Position numbers and translations under genes: made by a program. A DNA stretch of 33,460 bases, taken from contig JAAUPE010000079.1 of the NCBI GenBank assembly GCA_012034595.1, forward strand, positions 1-33,460, read 5' to 3'. The first letter of the stretch is position 1; every line of letters starts with the position of its first letter. The stretch comes from Calothrix sp. CSU_2_0 (GTDB lineage Bacteria > Cyanobacteriota > Cyanobacteriia > Cyanobacteriales > Nostocaceae). The notes under the pieces were generated by a model. It ran no database searches and was not told the DNA's origin. It worked only from the letters and a program-made list of their open reading frames with translations. Shown here piece after piece: positions 1 to 7,683 of the stretch.

Positions 1-119
1 GCACGCAATCGGCGACGATACCGACCTTCAAAACCCCCTTCTAAGGGAGCATAAACGCCTAAAGCGCCATATTTCTCTAAATCGCGAATCAGCCCTTTAC
101 CAGTGGTAATTAGTGCCAT
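1..119 (-). CDS. ndhN: NDH-1 subunit N, N-terminal part (runs off window)
   Basis: The minus strand from 119 reads MALITTGKGLIRDLEKYGAL followed by GVYAPLEGGFEGRYRRRLR, which I recognise as the start of NdhN. This is a subunit found in cyanobacterial and plastid NADPH/ferredoxin:plastoquinone oxidoreductase (NDH-1), which works in respiration and cyclic electron flow at the thylakoid membrane. Only about 39 codons are inside the window; the rest lies beyond position 1. It is divergent from the ribosomal operon, so both promoters must lie in the 852-bp spacer between them. The identification rests on remembered family sequence, not a search. Confidence 0.88.
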   Translation of the reverse strand, partial: MALITTGKGLIRDLEKYGALGVYAPLEGGFEGRYRRRLR

Positions 120-441
120 GAGTTTTCTTCCTATCCCACTTCGATATTTCTATTATTGACCGGGAATTGTGAAATTCAATTACATTATTCGCTGATAGTC
201 AACATTGACGAAAATGAGGGAGACAGAAAGTTGTTCACCCAATCCCCAATTCCTCACTTTTCTAAAAAAAATTGTAGACAAAAATAAATTCACGATCTAT
301 ATTATTAGATTGTGACCAAATTTAATTTAAAATTAATTTTTAGACAAAAATTGGGTCTGTCAAAAAAGTTAGCCAAAATCATATCTAAAAACTGACAATT
401 AATTTTTAGATAAGGTAAACTATCTAGGGTGACTTATAGAC

Positions 442-450
442 TGATATAAT
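442..450 (+). promoter_or_regulatory. Extended -10 promoter candidate for the ribosomal operon
   Basis: TGATATAAT is a perfect TATAAT hexamer preceded by TGn, the extended -10 form recognised by group 1 sigma factors. There is no good -35 hexamer at 16-18 bp, which extended -10 promoters tolerate. Transcription would start around 456-458 and give a leader of about 515 nt before the rplC start. This is inferred from motif and position only. Confidence 0.4.
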
Positions 451-607
451 TAAAAGTCTTGGGGAAATTTGGGAGCTTCATTCTAAGATACCAAAGTAAA
501 CCCTGAGAAGTTTAGTTAGATTCACTCGGTTAGTGATAAATTAGGTAAGCTTGAAGCAAACCTTGTGGTCGCCAGTAAAGCAAAAACTGAGCAGTAATGT
601 TGGTTTA

Positions 608-695
608 GAGCATTACATTAAACCTCAGAAGTGCGGATACTGAGTGGTTCGCCACTTAAGTCCGAAGTCAGCGCCAAAGTGCCAGAGTAATGCTT
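608..695 (+). ncRNA. Candidate structured leader domain upstream of rplC
   Basis: AGCATTAC (609-616) pairs perfectly with GTAATGCT (687-694) and encloses a second hairpin. In that hairpin AGTGG (643-647) and CCACT (652-656) are closed by a TTCG tetraloop, extended outward by CGGA (634-637) with TCCG (661-664). A competing helix is possible: CTCAG (624-628) with CTGAG (640-644) would use part of the TTCG hairpin arm. Ribosomal operon leaders often bind one of their own protein products (known for L4 and others in Escherichia coli), so an autoregulatory site is a reasonable guess. The match to any named RNA family is unknown. Confidence 0.4.
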
Positions 696-811
696 AAGAG
701 CGAGTGTTGCTGCACAACTAGCAAAGCTAATTCAGCATTGCATTGAATACCAGAGAACGACTTTTGAAACGAAGATGATTCTCGCTATGATTTTAGTGCA
801 AAAATGGTGAT

Positions 812-933
812 GCGAAATTGAGTTAACCTCAACAGATTCGCCAAGCAACCAAAAAGATTAGGTAACGGATTCATCCGTCTGCTATTTAGAGTTTTCTAAA
901 CAGTCTATCTTTGAGCGAGTTTAAGAATCTTAA
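812..933 (+). promoter_or_regulatory. Run of four small hairpins just before rplC
   Basis: Four stem-loops follow one another. GCGAA/TTCGC (812-816 with 837-841) encloses TTGAG/CTCAA (818-822 with 828-832). ACGGA-TTCA-TCCGT spans 865-878. TTTAGA-GTTT-TCTAAA spans 885-900. TTAAG-AAT-CTTAA spans 921-933. None is followed by a convincing T-run, so they look like leader structure rather than a terminator. They lie directly ahead of the rplC ribosome binding site (AAGGAG, 955-960). Confidence 0.35.
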
Positions 934-971
934 CTAGATAAAAAATAACTAAAAAAGGAGAACCAGTAACT

Positions 972-1613
972 GTGTCTGTAGGTATTCTCGGCACCAAACT
1001 GGGCATGACCCAAGTCTTCGATGAAGCTGGAAGGGCGATTCCTGTCACCATCATCCACGTGGGACCATGTACAGTTACACAAGTAAAAACTGAACAGACC
1101 GACGGTTACTCTGCCATTCAGGTTGGCTATCGTGAAGTGAAAGCAAAAGGCTTAAGTAAGCCAAAACTGGGACATTTGAAAAAATCAGAAGCTCCAGCAT
1201 TGCGTCACTTACGGGAATATCGCATTGAAAATGCTAGCGAATATTCTTTAGGTCAACAGATTCAGGCAGATATTTTTAGCACAGGTCAAATCGTAGACGT
1301 GAGCAGTAAAAGTATCGGTCGAGGTTTTGCGGGTAACCAAAAACGCAACAACTTCGCACGAGGACCCATGTCACACGGTTCTAAAAACCACCGCGAACCC
1401 GGTTCTATCGGTGCGGGTACAACACCCGGTCGTGTATTTCCCGGTATGAAAATGGCGGGTCGTCTAGGTGGTAAGACTGTAACTATAAAAAAATTAACCG
1501 TCATTCGAGTCGATACCGAACGAAACCTATTGCTAATCAAGGGAGCCATTCCTGGCAAACCTGGAGCCTTAGTCAACGTCTCCCCTGCCAATTTAGTCGG
1601 CAGACAAAAATAA
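972..1613 (+). CDS. rplC: 50S ribosomal protein L3
   Basis: L3 binds the 3' domain of 23S rRNA and helps shape the peptidyl transferase centre; it is one of the first proteins to assemble on the large subunit. The 213-aa product has the expected length and the diagnostic central block [18 protein letters not shown], then [18 protein letters not shown]. The Gln methylated by PrmB in E. coli L3 (in its NQTPG motif) is Thr here (TTPG). I take the GTG start at 972, preceded by AAGGAG; the resulting N-terminus ([15 protein letters not shown]) is the family norm. It is the first gene of the cluster; rpsJ, which precedes it in E. coli, is not here. Confidence 0.97.
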   Translation: MSVGILGTKLGMTQVFDEAGRAIPVTIIHVGPCTVTQVKTEQTDGYSAIQVGYREVKAKGLSKPKLGHLKKSEAPALRHLREYRIENASEYSLGQQIQADIFSTGQIVDVSSKSIGRGFAGNQKRNNFARGPMSHGSKNHREPGSIGAGTTPGRVFPGMKMAGRLGGKTVTIKKLTVIRVDTERNLLLIKGAIPGKPGALVNVSPANLVGRQK

Positions 1614-1629
1614 TGTTGGTATTTATGTA

Positions 1630-1697
1630 GTTAACGGTTAATAGTTAATAGCTAATAGGCTTTCGCCGAGTCACTAATAACTAACAACTAATGACTA
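1630..1697. repeat. Fold-back repeat spacer rplC-rplD
   Basis: The left arm (1630-1658) is built of GTTAATA/GCTAATA words and the right arm (1672-1697) of CTAATAA/CTAACAA words, the approximate reverse complement. The loop contains GGCTTTCGCC. The transcript would form an imperfect long hairpin between L3 and L4. Confidence 0.6.
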
Positions 1698-1743
1698 AAT
1701 CAAAAATAACCAATCACTAGATAACTAAGTAACCGACAAGAAA

Positions 1744-2376
1744 ATGTTTGAGTGTGTAGTTAAAAATTGGCAAGGTGAGCAAGTCGGACAAAAAACGTTC
1801 GAGATGAAGGTTGCCAAGGAAGAAAATGCTTCCCATATAGTGCATCGCGCTTTGGTTCGACAAATGACCAACGCTCGTCAAGGTTCAGCAAACACCAAAA
1901 CCCGTTCGGAAGTACGTGGTGGTGGACGCAAACCCTGGCGGCAAAAAGGTACAGGTAGAGCGCGTGCAGGTTCGATTCGATCGCCCTTATGGCGTGGTGG
2001 TGGTGTCATTTTTGGACCCAAACCGCGCAAATTTAACATAGAAATGAACCGCAAAGAGCGGAAACTGGCGTTGCGTACAGCATTTGCGAGCCGGATAGAC
2101 GATTTAATCGTCGTCGAAGAATTTAACTCGCAAATGTCACGTCCGAAAACCAAAGAATTGGTAGCTGCGATCGCACGTTGGGGTTCGGAACCAAAGAATA
2201 AAACTTTATTGATTACATCGGAACGTAACGATAACGTATATTTTTCAGCACGGAACGTTGAAAACCTGAAAATGCTATCAGCAAATCAGATCAACGTTTA
2301 TGACATGCTCAATGCTGACAAAATTATCATTACAATACCAGCATTAGAACAGCTTCAGGAGGTCTACAGTGCCTAA
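1744..2376 (+). CDS. rplD: 50S ribosomal protein L4
   Basis: L4 binds domain I of 23S rRNA and its extended loop lines the peptide exit tunnel. In E. coli it also represses its own operon at transcription and translation; whether that occurs here is unknown. The 210-aa product shows the tunnel-loop signature [19 protein letters not shown] (about residues 59-77) and then [17 protein letters not shown]. Length fits the bacterial/plastid family. The start is ATG with only a weak Shine-Dalgarno. Its last 8 bases overlap the rplW start, so the two genes are probably translationally coupled. Confidence 0.97.
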   Translation: MFECVVKNWQGEQVGQKTFEMKVAKEENASHIVHRALVRQMTNARQGSANTKTRSEVRGGGRKPWRQKGTGRARAGSIRSPLWRGGGVIFGPKPRKFNIEMNRKERKLALRTAFASRIDDLIVVEEFNSQMSRPKTKELVAAIARWGSEPKNKTLLITSERNDNVYFSARNVENLKMLSANQINVYDMLNADKIIITIPALEQLQEVYSA

Positions 2377-2686
2377 CTATAACGACCCCCGCAACTTGCC
2401 CGACTTAGTACGTCGCCCCATCGTGACTGAAAAAGCGACCATGTTGATGGAGCAAAACAAATACACATTTGAAGTAGCCCCCAAAGCCGATAAATTCCAA
2501 ATTAAAGCGGCAATTGAAAGCCTTTTTGATGTCAAAGTCACCAAGGTAAACACTATCAACCCACCGCGTAAGAAAAAGCGTGTTGGTAAGTTTGTTGGCT
2601 TCAAACCCCATTACAAAAAGGCAATTGTGACAGTTGCCCCTGGGGATGAAGAGAAGATTCGACAAGTTTTATTCCCAGAAGTCTAA
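2369..2686 (+). CDS. rplW: 50S ribosomal protein L23
   Basis: L23 sits at the exit of the peptide tunnel and is the docking site for trigger factor and signal recognition particle. The product is 105 aa, of normal length, with the conserved basic stretch [20 protein letters not shown]. The start is GTG at 2369, set by a perfect AGGAGG (2357-2362) inside the end of rplD and by an 8-bp overlap with that gene. An N-terminus of [20 protein letters not shown] matches cyanobacterial L23. Confidence 0.96.
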   Translation: MPNYNDPRNLPDLVRRPIVTEKATMLMEQNKYTFEVAPKADKFQIKAAIESLFDVKVTKVNTINPPRKKKRVGKFVGFKPHYKKAIVTVAPGDEEKIRQVLFPEV

Positions 2687-2690
2687 AAAA

Positions 2691-2820
2691 GTTAGGAATG
2701 AGAAGTTAAAAGTGAGGAATTAAGAGTCAAGAGTGATAAATTTATCAACTTTTAACTCCTGTTTTAGATACCAAGCTTTGTAGAACTTTCACTCCTAACT
2801 CCTAACTCTCAACTCTTAAC
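2691..2820. repeat. Fold-back repeat spacer rplW-rplB
   Basis: GTTAGGA/GAAGTTA-type words run from 2691 to about 2733. They are followed by a perfect 14-bp palindrome TGATAAATTTATCA (2734-2747) and then by the complementary words ACTCCTA/ACTCTCA up to 2820. The palindrome marks the turning point of a large imperfect hairpin. The right arm runs to within 9 bases of the rplB start. Confidence 0.65.
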
Positions 2821-2828
2821 TAAAAATT

Positions 2829-3692
2829 ATGGGTACTCGTTCTTATCGTCCCTACACCCCCAGCACGCGAGAAGTCACAATCTCCGACTTCGCGGAAATC
2901 ACCAAAAGCAAACCTGAAAAGTCCCTAACGGTAAATAAACACCGCCACAAAGGTCGTAACAACCTGGGACGCATCACCAGCCGTCGTCGTGGTGGTGGAC
3001 ACAAACAGCTTTATCGCATCATCGACTTCAAACGCGACAAACGCAGTATTCCCGCAAAAGTTGCGGCAGTCGAGTACGACCCCAACCGTAATGCTCGGAT
3101 TGCATTGCTTTTTTACCAAGATGGTGAAAAGCGCTATATCCTCCATCCCAACGGATTAAAAGTCGGCACAACCGTAATTTCCGGACCTGACTCTCCAATC
3201 GAAGATGGGAATGCATTGCCTTTGGCTAATATTCCTTTGGGTACAACCGTTCACAACATCGAATTGATTGCTGGAAAAGGCGGTCAAATCGTCCGTGCAG
3301 CTGGAGCATCGGCTCAAGTTGTTGCTAAAGAAGGTGATTACGTCACCCTCAAATTACCTTCTACCGAAGTTCGGATGGTTCGTCGCGAATGCTACGCCAC
3401 CATTGGACAGGTAGGAAATATCGAACACCGGAACTTGAGTGCTGGTAAGGCAGGACGCAACCGTTGGAAGGGTCGCCGTCCCAAGGTCAGAGGTAGCGTC
3501 ATGAACCCAGTGGATCACCCACACGGTGGTGGTGAGGGTCGGGCACCCATTGGTCGTTCCGGTCCTGTAACACCTTGGGGTAAGCCAGCACTGGGGATGA
3601 AAACTCGTAAACGCAAAAAAGCAAGCAGTGCGTTGATTGTACGTCGCCGTCGCAAAACATCGAAGCGGGGACGTGGCGGACGCGAATCTTAG
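2829..3692 (+). CDS. rplB: 50S ribosomal protein L2
   Basis: L2 is a core large-subunit protein needed for subunit joining and for peptidyl transferase activity. The 287-aa product has the two RNA-binding domains and the family signature [18 protein letters not shown] (about residues 221-238). That block includes the His corresponding to E. coli His229, important for activity. The C-terminus is very basic ([20 protein letters not shown]). The ATG start gives [15 protein letters not shown], usual in cyanobacteria. It has no clear Shine-Dalgarno and directly follows a repeat-filled spacer. Confidence 0.97.
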   Translation: MGTRSYRPYTPSTREVTISDFAEITKSKPEKSLTVNKHRHKGRNNLGRITSRRRGGGHKQLYRIIDFKRDKRSIPAKVAAVEYDPNRNARIALLFYQDGEKRYILHPNGLKVGTTVISGPDSPIEDGNALPLANIPLGTTVHNIELIAGKGGQIVRAAGASAQVVAKEGDYVTLKLPSTEVRMVRRECYATIGQVGNIEHRNLSAGKAGRNRWKGRRPKVRGSVMNPVDHPHGGGEGRAPIGRSGPVTPWGKPALGMKTRKRKKASSALIVRRRRKTSKRGRGGRES

Positions 3693-3697
3693 AAACA

Positions 3698-3762
3698 GTT
3701 AGGAGTTAATAATTAGGAGTTATGGGTTTTAATTCCTAACTTCTAACTCCTAACTCCTAACT
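3698..3762. repeat. Fold-back repeat spacer rplB-rpsS
   Basis: GTTAGGAGTTA and ATTAGGAGTTA (3698-3722) are answered by CTAACTTCTAACTCCTAACTC-type words (3731-3762), a strong inverted pair with an 8-nt loop. More TAACTCC words continue to about 3787, up to rpsS. I see no T-run. Confidence 0.7.
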
Positions 3763-3800
3763 TGAAATAATTCCTAACTCCTAACTCGAATCGGAATCCT

Positions 3801-4078
3801 ATGGGTCGTTCTCTCAAAAAAGGTCCCTTTGTTGCGGATCATTTACTCAAAAAGATAGACAAGCTCAACGCTGTCAACAAAAAAGAAGTTATTAAAACTT
3901 GGTCGCGAGCATCGACCATTCTGCCACAGATGGTTGGTCATACCATCGCCGTACATAACGGTAGACAGCATGTTCCCGTATTTGTGAGTGACCAATGGTA
4001 GGACATAAATTAGGCGAATTCGCACCTACCCGTACTTATCGCGGTCACGCCAAAAGCGACAAGAAAGGTGGTAGATAG
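3801..4078 (+). pseudogene. rpsS: 30S ribosomal protein S19, interrupted by a one-base frameshift
   Basis: S19 is part of the 30S head, next to S13, and contacts A-site tRNA. The first frame gives 65 good residues ([20 protein letters not shown] to VPVFVSDQ), then Trp and a stop at 3999-4001. Shifting back one base at 3995 restores [20 protein letters not shown] and SDKKGGR to a stop at 4076-4078, giving exactly the usual 92 residues. The gene reads CCAATGG where CCAAATGG would keep frame, so one A of a homopolymer is missing. An essential protein is unlikely to be truncated, so a sequencing or assembly error is most likely. A real mutation, or a split gene reinitiating at the overlapping ATGGTAG, cannot be excluded. 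Confidence 0.9.
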
Positions 4079-4087
4079 GAGAAAATT

Positions 4088-4450
4088 ATGGCAACTGATA
4101 CTACTACTGAAGTCAAAGCGATCGCACGCTATATCCGCATGTCTCCTTTAAAAGCGCGGCGGGTTCTCGACCAAATACGCGGTAGAAGCTATCGCGAGGC
4201 ATTAATCCTGCTGGAATTTATGCCATATCGAGCTTGCGATATCATCCTCAAACTCATCCGTAGCGCCGCCGCTAATGCCGAACATAACAACGGACTCGAC
4301 CGCGCTCAATTGATAATCACCCAAGCATACGCCGACCAAGGTCCAGTTCTCAAGCGTTTCCAACCCAGAGCGCAGGGAAGAGCTTACCAAATCCGCAAAC
4401 CAACATGTCATATCACTGTTGCTGTAGCTGAAGGTGCGGTTGCGGAATAA
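4088..4450 (+). CDS. rplV: 50S ribosomal protein L22
   Basis: L22 contacts all 23S rRNA domains, and its long beta-hairpin lines the exit tunnel opposite L4. The 120-aa product has the family features: [19 protein letters not shown] near the N-terminus, AAANAEHN in the middle, and [20 protein letters not shown] for the hairpin. The start at 4088 follows GGAG and sits 9 bp after the restored rpsS end, the normal S19-L22 order. Helical N-terminal half and basic hairpin are intact. Confidence 0.96.
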   Translation: MATDTTTEVKAIARYIRMSPLKARRVLDQIRGRSYREALILLEFMPYRACDIILKLIRSAAANAEHNNGLDRAQLIITQAYADQGPVLKRFQPRAQGRAYQIRKPTCHITVAVAEGAVAE

Positions 4451-4549
4451 AATCCGTCGCCAAAACTTAACCAAAACTGAGTCGGTTGTCGCAACTGCGC
4501 GGTATTTACAAAAAAACTCCTACAGCAAGAAATTTTAGAGGAAGCATTT

Positions 4550-5332
4550 GTGGGACAGAAGATTCATCCAGTCGGCTTTCGACTAGGAATTACTCAAGAA
4601 CACCAATCTCGTTGGTTTGCAGAACCTAGTCGCTATCCAGAGCTTCTGCAAGAAGACTATAAACTTCGTAAATACATCGAAGAAAAATTAGGTAGATTGG
4701 CGCAAAATAACGCCGGAATCTCTGAAGTTCGGATTGAACGCAAAGCAGACCAAATCGACCTCGAAGTACGCACAGCCAGACCTGGGGTTGTCGTCGGACG
4801 TGGAGGACAAGGTATTGAGTCATTGCGTACTGGACTCCAAGAACTTCTTGGTAGTAATCGCCAAATCCGCATCAACGTTGTTGAAGTACAGCGAGTCGAT
4901 GCTGATGCCTATTTGATTTCCGAATACGTAGCACAGCAGCTTGAACGTCGGGTTTCGTTCCGCCGAGTCGTGCGTCAAGCAATTCAACGCGCCCAACGTG
5001 CCGGAATCCAAGGCATCAAAATTCAAGTTAGTGGTCGTCTCAACGGTGCTGAAATCGCCCGTACAGAGGCATCACGAGAAGGTAGCGTTCCCTTGCATAC
5101 CCTACGGGCAGATATTGACTACGCATACTGCACAGCAAAAACTGTCTACGGTATTCTAGGCATCAAGGTTTGGGTCTTCAAGGGCGAGATTATACCCGGA
5201 CAAGAAGAAGCTCCCGCACCAACTTCAAATCGAAGCGATCGCGGCGATCGTGGCGATCGTGGTGAACCCCGCCGTCGTGGTGGTGGTCAACGTCGTCGCC
5301 AACAATTTGAAGACCGCTCGAATGAAGGATAA
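4550..5332 (+). CDS. rpsC: 30S ribosomal protein S3
   Basis: S3 lies at the mRNA entry side of the 30S head and, with S4 and S5, contributes to mRNA unwinding. The 260-aa product starts [20 protein letters not shown] (GTG start, AGAGGAAG upstream). It contains a type II KH domain with the GRGGQG loop (about residues 83-88) and the C-terminal S3 domain ([20 protein letters not shown]). The last 40 or so residues form a low-complexity basic/acidic tail with [18 protein letters not shown], encoded by tandem GGCGATCGT repeats related to HIP1. Cyanobacterial S3 proteins commonly have a variable tail, so function should be unaffected. Confidence 0.96.
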   Translation: MGQKIHPVGFRLGITQEHQSRWFAEPSRYPELLQEDYKLRKYIEEKLGRLAQNNAGISEVRIERKADQIDLEVRTARPGVVVGRGGQGIESLRTGLQELLGSNRQIRINVVEVQRVDADAYLISEYVAQQLERRVSFRRVVRQAIQRAQRAGIQGIKIQVSGRLNGAEIARTEASREGSVPLHTLRADIDYAYCTAKTVYGILGIKVWVFKGEIIPGQEEAPAPTSNRSDRGDRGDRGEPRRRGGGQRRRQQFEDRSNEG

Positions 5333-5397
5333 ATGAATTTTAGATTTTAGATTGTACGAAAAGTTGCCTACTAGGTTCTTCCCTGTTAAGCAAACTT

Positions 5398-5461
5398 TTC
5401 AAGACGGATTTTAGATTTTTAGACTTGTTCTGCAATCAAAATCCTAAATCCTAAATCCGTA
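5398..5461. repeat. Fold-back repeat spacer rpsC-rplP
   Basis: ACGGATTT (5404-5411) pairs perfectly with AAATCCGT (5453-5460). Between them, TTTAGAT-type words face CCTAAAT words. An earlier partial copy of the left arm (TTTTAGATTTTAGATT) lies at about 5339-5354. This spacer uses a different 7-nt word from the neighbouring spacers but the same architecture. Confidence 0.6.
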
Positions 5462-5513
5462 GACACCCAGAGGGTAGCTTCCCGAAAGGTAATCCAAAAT
5501 TGTTACTAAAGTT

Positions 5514-5969
5514 ATGCTAAGTCCAAGAAGAACTAAATTCCGCAAACAGCAGCGCGGACGGATGAAAGGGTTAGCTTCACGTGGAAGCTCCTTAAATTTC
5601 GGAGATTTTGCTCTCCAAGCACAGGAACCATGCTGGATTACCTCAAGGCAAATCGAGGCTTCCCGTCGGGCGATGACTCGTTATATCCGCCGGGGTGGTA
5701 AAATCTGGATTCGCATCTTCCCTGATAAACCAGTCACCATGCGTCCCGCAGAAACTCGGATGGGTTCCGGTAAAGGAAACCCAGAATATTGGGTCGCTGT
5801 GGTAAAACCAGGACGTATTTTATTTGAAATCGCTGGCGTTCCCGAAGCAACAGCTCGCGAAGCAATGCGTTTGGCAGCCTACAAGTTGCCGATTAAAACC
5901 AAATTTATTTCGCGTGCTGAAATAGAACCCCAAGAACAGGAACAGGAACAGGAACAGGAACAGGAGTAG
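5514..5969 (+). CDS. rplP: 50S ribosomal protein L16
   Basis: L16 organises the A-site and elbow-binding region of the 50S subunit. The product begins [19 protein letters not shown] and contains the L16 core [20 protein letters not shown] and [19 protein letters not shown]. At 151 aa it is about ten residues longer than usual. The excess is a Gln-Glu tail encoded by six tandem hexamers of the CAGGAA type. Its stop is 3 bp before the rpmC start, and the last repeat unit (CAGGAG) also provides the rpmC ribosome binding site. Confidence 0.96.
   Translation: MLSPRRTKFRKQQRGRMKGLASRGSSLNFGDFALQAQEPCWITSRQIEASRRAMTRYIRRGGKIWIRIFPDKPVTMRPAETRMGSGKGNPEYWVAVVKPGRILFEIAGVPEATAREAMRLAAYKLPIKTKFISRAEIEPQEQEQEQEQEQE
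5931..5966 (+). repeat. Hexamer microsatellite coding the L16 tail
   Basis: Six 6-nt units (CAAGAA, four CAGGAA, CAGGAG) in frame encode (QE)6 at the end of rplP. The array ends at the stop codon. Such repeats can gain or lose two codons by slippage without changing frame. Confidence 0.85.
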
Positions 5970-5972
5970 GTC

Positions 5973-6188
5973 ATGCCGCTTCCCAAGATTTCAGAAGCTA
6001 GAGAATTAACCGACGAAAGATTAGTTGAGGAAATTCTCGCAGTTAAAAAGCAATTGTTTCAATTGCGGTTGCAAAAAGCGACCAGACAGCTAGAAAAACC
6101 CCACCAATTTCGCCATGCACGCCATCGTTTATCGCAGTTGCTAACTGTAGAAAACGAGCGGAAAAGAGCAGCAGCAAAGGAAGGTTAG
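5973..6188 (+). CDS. rpmC: 50S ribosomal protein L29
   Basis: L29 is a small helical protein beside L23 at the tunnel exit. The 71-aa product has the family pattern: LTDERLVEEILAVKKQLFQL followed by RLQKATRQLEKPHQFRHARH, a helical hairpin binding 23S rRNA. The start follows AGGAG located in the rplP stop region, so translation is probably coupled to L16. The next gene is 270 bp away across the largest repeat spacer of the operon. Confidence 0.94.
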   Translation: MPLPKISEARELTDERLVEEILAVKKQLFQLRLQKATRQLEKPHQFRHARHRLSQLLTVENERKRAAAKEG

Positions 6189-6300
6189 GAGTTAGAAGTT
6201 ATAGGAATTAGGAGTTAGGAATTAGGAGTTAGGAATTAGAAGTTAGGAATTAGGAGTTAGGAATTAGGAGTTAGGAATTAGGAGTTAGGAATTAGAAGTT
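6189..6300 (+). repeat. Tandem 7/14-nt repeat array after rpmC (left arm)
   Basis: A run of TTAGGAA and TTAGGAG words alternates as a 14-nt unit, with occasional TTAGAAG variants. It is in the same orientation as the left arms of the other operon spacers. The array is followed by AT-rich sequence and the oppositely oriented array at 6333. Confidence 0.85.
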
Positions 6301-6332
6301 AAATATTTAAGAACATTTAACTCACAGATCAT

Positions 6333-6437
6333 AACTAATAACTCGCAACTCATAACTAATAACTCGCAACTCATAACTAATAACTCGCAACTCATAACTA
6401 ATAACTCGCAACTCATAACTAATAACTCGTAACTCAT
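6333..6437 (+). repeat. Five-copy 21-nt repeat before rpsQ
   Basis: Five consecutive copies of a 21-nt unit made of AACTAAT, AACTCGC and AACTCAT cover exactly 105 bp. Copies 1-4 are identical and copy 5 has one change (CGC to CGT). The words are roughly the complement of the TTAGGAG words in the upstream array, giving a potential 250-nt fold-back in the mRNA between L29 and S17. Confidence 0.9.
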
Positions 6438-6458
6438 AACTCTAAGAAGTAGGAGATT

Positions 6459-6698
6459 ATGGCAGTTAAAGAAAGAGTCGGTTTGGTAGTGAGCGACAAA
6501 ATGCAAAAAACGGTAGTAGTTGCCGTTGAAAACCGCGCTCCCCATCCTAAGTACGGAAAAATTGTGGTAAAAACCCGGCGTTATAAAGCTCACGATGAAG
6601 AGAATCAGTGCAAAATCGGCGATCGCGTTCGCATCTCCGAAACCCGACCACTGAGTAAAACAAAACGCTGGCAAGTCACAGAAATCCTGACTAAGTAA
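6459..6698 (+). CDS. rpsQ: 30S ribosomal protein S17
   Basis: S17 is a primary 16S rRNA-binding protein with an OB fold. The 79-aa product shows the signature [20 protein letters not shown], then [20 protein letters not shown] and [18 protein letters not shown], all at normal spacing. AGGAG lies 7 bp before the ATG. It follows the large repeat spacer and precedes rplN by 52 bp. Confidence 0.96.
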   Translation: MAVKERVGLVVSDKMQKTVVVAVENRAPHPKYGKIVVKTRRYKAHDEENQCKIGDRVRISETRPLSKTKRWQVTEILTK

Positions 6699-6750
6699 AA
6701 TCCACACTAACGTTGTTAGAAAATCTAACGACTTTCTAGGGAGAGTAATC

Positions 6751-7119
6751 GTGATTCAACAGCAAACTTATCTCAATGTCGCAGACAATAGCGGTGCCCG
6801 TAAACTCATGTGCATCCGCATCTTGAGTAAAGGTAACAGCCGTTATGGCTTTATTGGTGATCGCATTATCGCCGTCGTTAAAGACGCTATTCCCAACATG
6901 GGTGTCAAAAAATCCGATGTTGTCGAAGCAGTTATCGTCCGTACCCGCCATACTATCCGTAGAGATAGCGGCATGAGTATTCGTTTTGACGATAACGCTG
7001 CTGTCATCATCAACAAAGATGGCAACCCCAAAGGAACCCGCGTTTTCGGTCCCGTAGCACGGGAATTACGAGAAAAAAGTTTTACCAAAATTGTATCCCT
7101 GGCACCGGAGGTGCTGTAA
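6751..7119 (+). CDS. rplN: 50S ribosomal protein L14
   Basis: L14 lies at the subunit interface, forms intersubunit bridges with 16S rRNA and is a target of the silencing factor RsfS in bacteria. The product is 122 aa, the standard length, with [20 protein letters not shown] at the N-terminus and the conserved [20 protein letters not shown] block. The start is GTG after GGGAGAG. The final A of its TAA stop is the first base of the rplX ATG. Confidence 0.97.
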   Translation: MIQQQTYLNVADNSGARKLMCIRILSKGNSRYGFIGDRIIAVVKDAIPNMGVKKSDVVEAVIVRTRHTIRRDSGMSIRFDDNAAVIINKDGNPKGTRVFGPVARELREKSFTKIVSLAPEVL

Positions 7120-7466
7120 TGCCAAAGGAAAAGCCTAAAGTATTCCACAAGATGCACGTCAAAACTGGCGATACCGTACAGGTAATCGCTGGTAAAGACA
7201 AAGGTAAAGTAGGTGAAGTGATGAAAGCGCTTCCCCAAGACAGCAAAGTCCTTGTCAAAGGCGTGAACATGAAAACAAAACACGTCAAACCCCAAGCCGA
7301 AGGGGAATCAGGACGGGTTGTCACCCAAGAGTATCCCATTCACAGTTCTAACGTAATGTTGTATTCGACCAAGCAAAACGTCGCTAGCCGCGTTTGCTAC
7401 ACCGTTACAGCCGAAGGAAAGAAAGTGCGGATGCTCAAAAAAACAGGGGAAATCCTAGATAAATAG
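7119..7466 (+). CDS. rplX: 50S ribosomal protein L24
   Basis: L24 is an assembly-initiating protein near the tunnel exit. The product (115 aa) has a KOW motif at the N-terminus ([20 protein letters not shown]) and the downstream [12 protein letters not shown] segment typical of L24. Its start overlaps the rplN stop by one base (TAATG) and is served by GGAGGT inside rplN, so coupling is likely. Confidence 0.96.
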   Translation: MPKEKPKVFHKMHVKTGDTVQVIAGKDKGKVGEVMKALPQDSKVLVKGVNMKTKHVKPQAEGESGRVVTQEYPIHSSNVMLYSTKQNVASRVCYTVTAEGKKVRMLKKTGEILDK

Positions 7467-7640
7467 TTAGGAGTTAGAAGTTAATAGTTAGGAGTTAATA
7501 GTTAGGAATTAGGAATTAGGAGTTAGCAGTTAATAATTAAAATTAGTATTTAATTTATCAACTCAATTTACAACTCATGACTCGAAATTCAGAACTGAAA
7601 AATTCAGAACTCATAATTAAAAACTCATAATTCATAACTT
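7467..7640. repeat. Fold-back repeat spacer rplX-rplE
   Basis: The left arm has GTTAGGAGTTAG, AATAGTTAGGA and TTAGGAATTAGGAG words (7467-7530). The middle is AATTAAAATTAGTATTTAATTT. The right arm has AACTCAT/AACTCAA words (about 7559-7640). The two orientations meet around 7540. Confidence 0.65.
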
Positions 7641-7683
7641 AATCTTTCCCTGACAAAGACCAGGGACACCAAGGAAAAACATT

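Larger units (their letters stand above)
120..971. other. Long divergent spacer ndhN / rplC with operon leader
   Basis: 852 bp without a gene. The part near ndhN (about 240-450) is very AT-rich and would carry the promoters. From about 600 to 935 base composition becomes more balanced and short inverted repeats are dense, as expected of a transcribed, structured leader rather than a coding stretch. No open frame of useful length was seen on either strand. The only sequence with a strong promoter look is TGATATAAT near 442. Confidence 0.7.

Noticed and set aside
1286-1591. Antisense open frames over rplC and most other ribosomal genes
   Set aside because: Shadows of strongly biased coding sequence on the opposite strand, without motifs or start signals.
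3993-4001. Programmed -1 frameshift as explanation for rpsS
   Set aside because: No slippery heptamer of the X XXY YYZ type and no clear downstream pseudoknot; a missing homopolymer base explains it more simply.
6333-6437. Regular 21-nt repeats considered as a CRISPR array
   Set aside because: The repeats are contiguous without unique spacers, and no cas genes are present.
6285-6707. Minus-strand open frame with repeated LLVMSCE units
   Set aside because: It is produced by the 21-nt repeat array, which keeps a frame open, and by antisense reading of rpsQ. It has no domain and no ribosome binding site.
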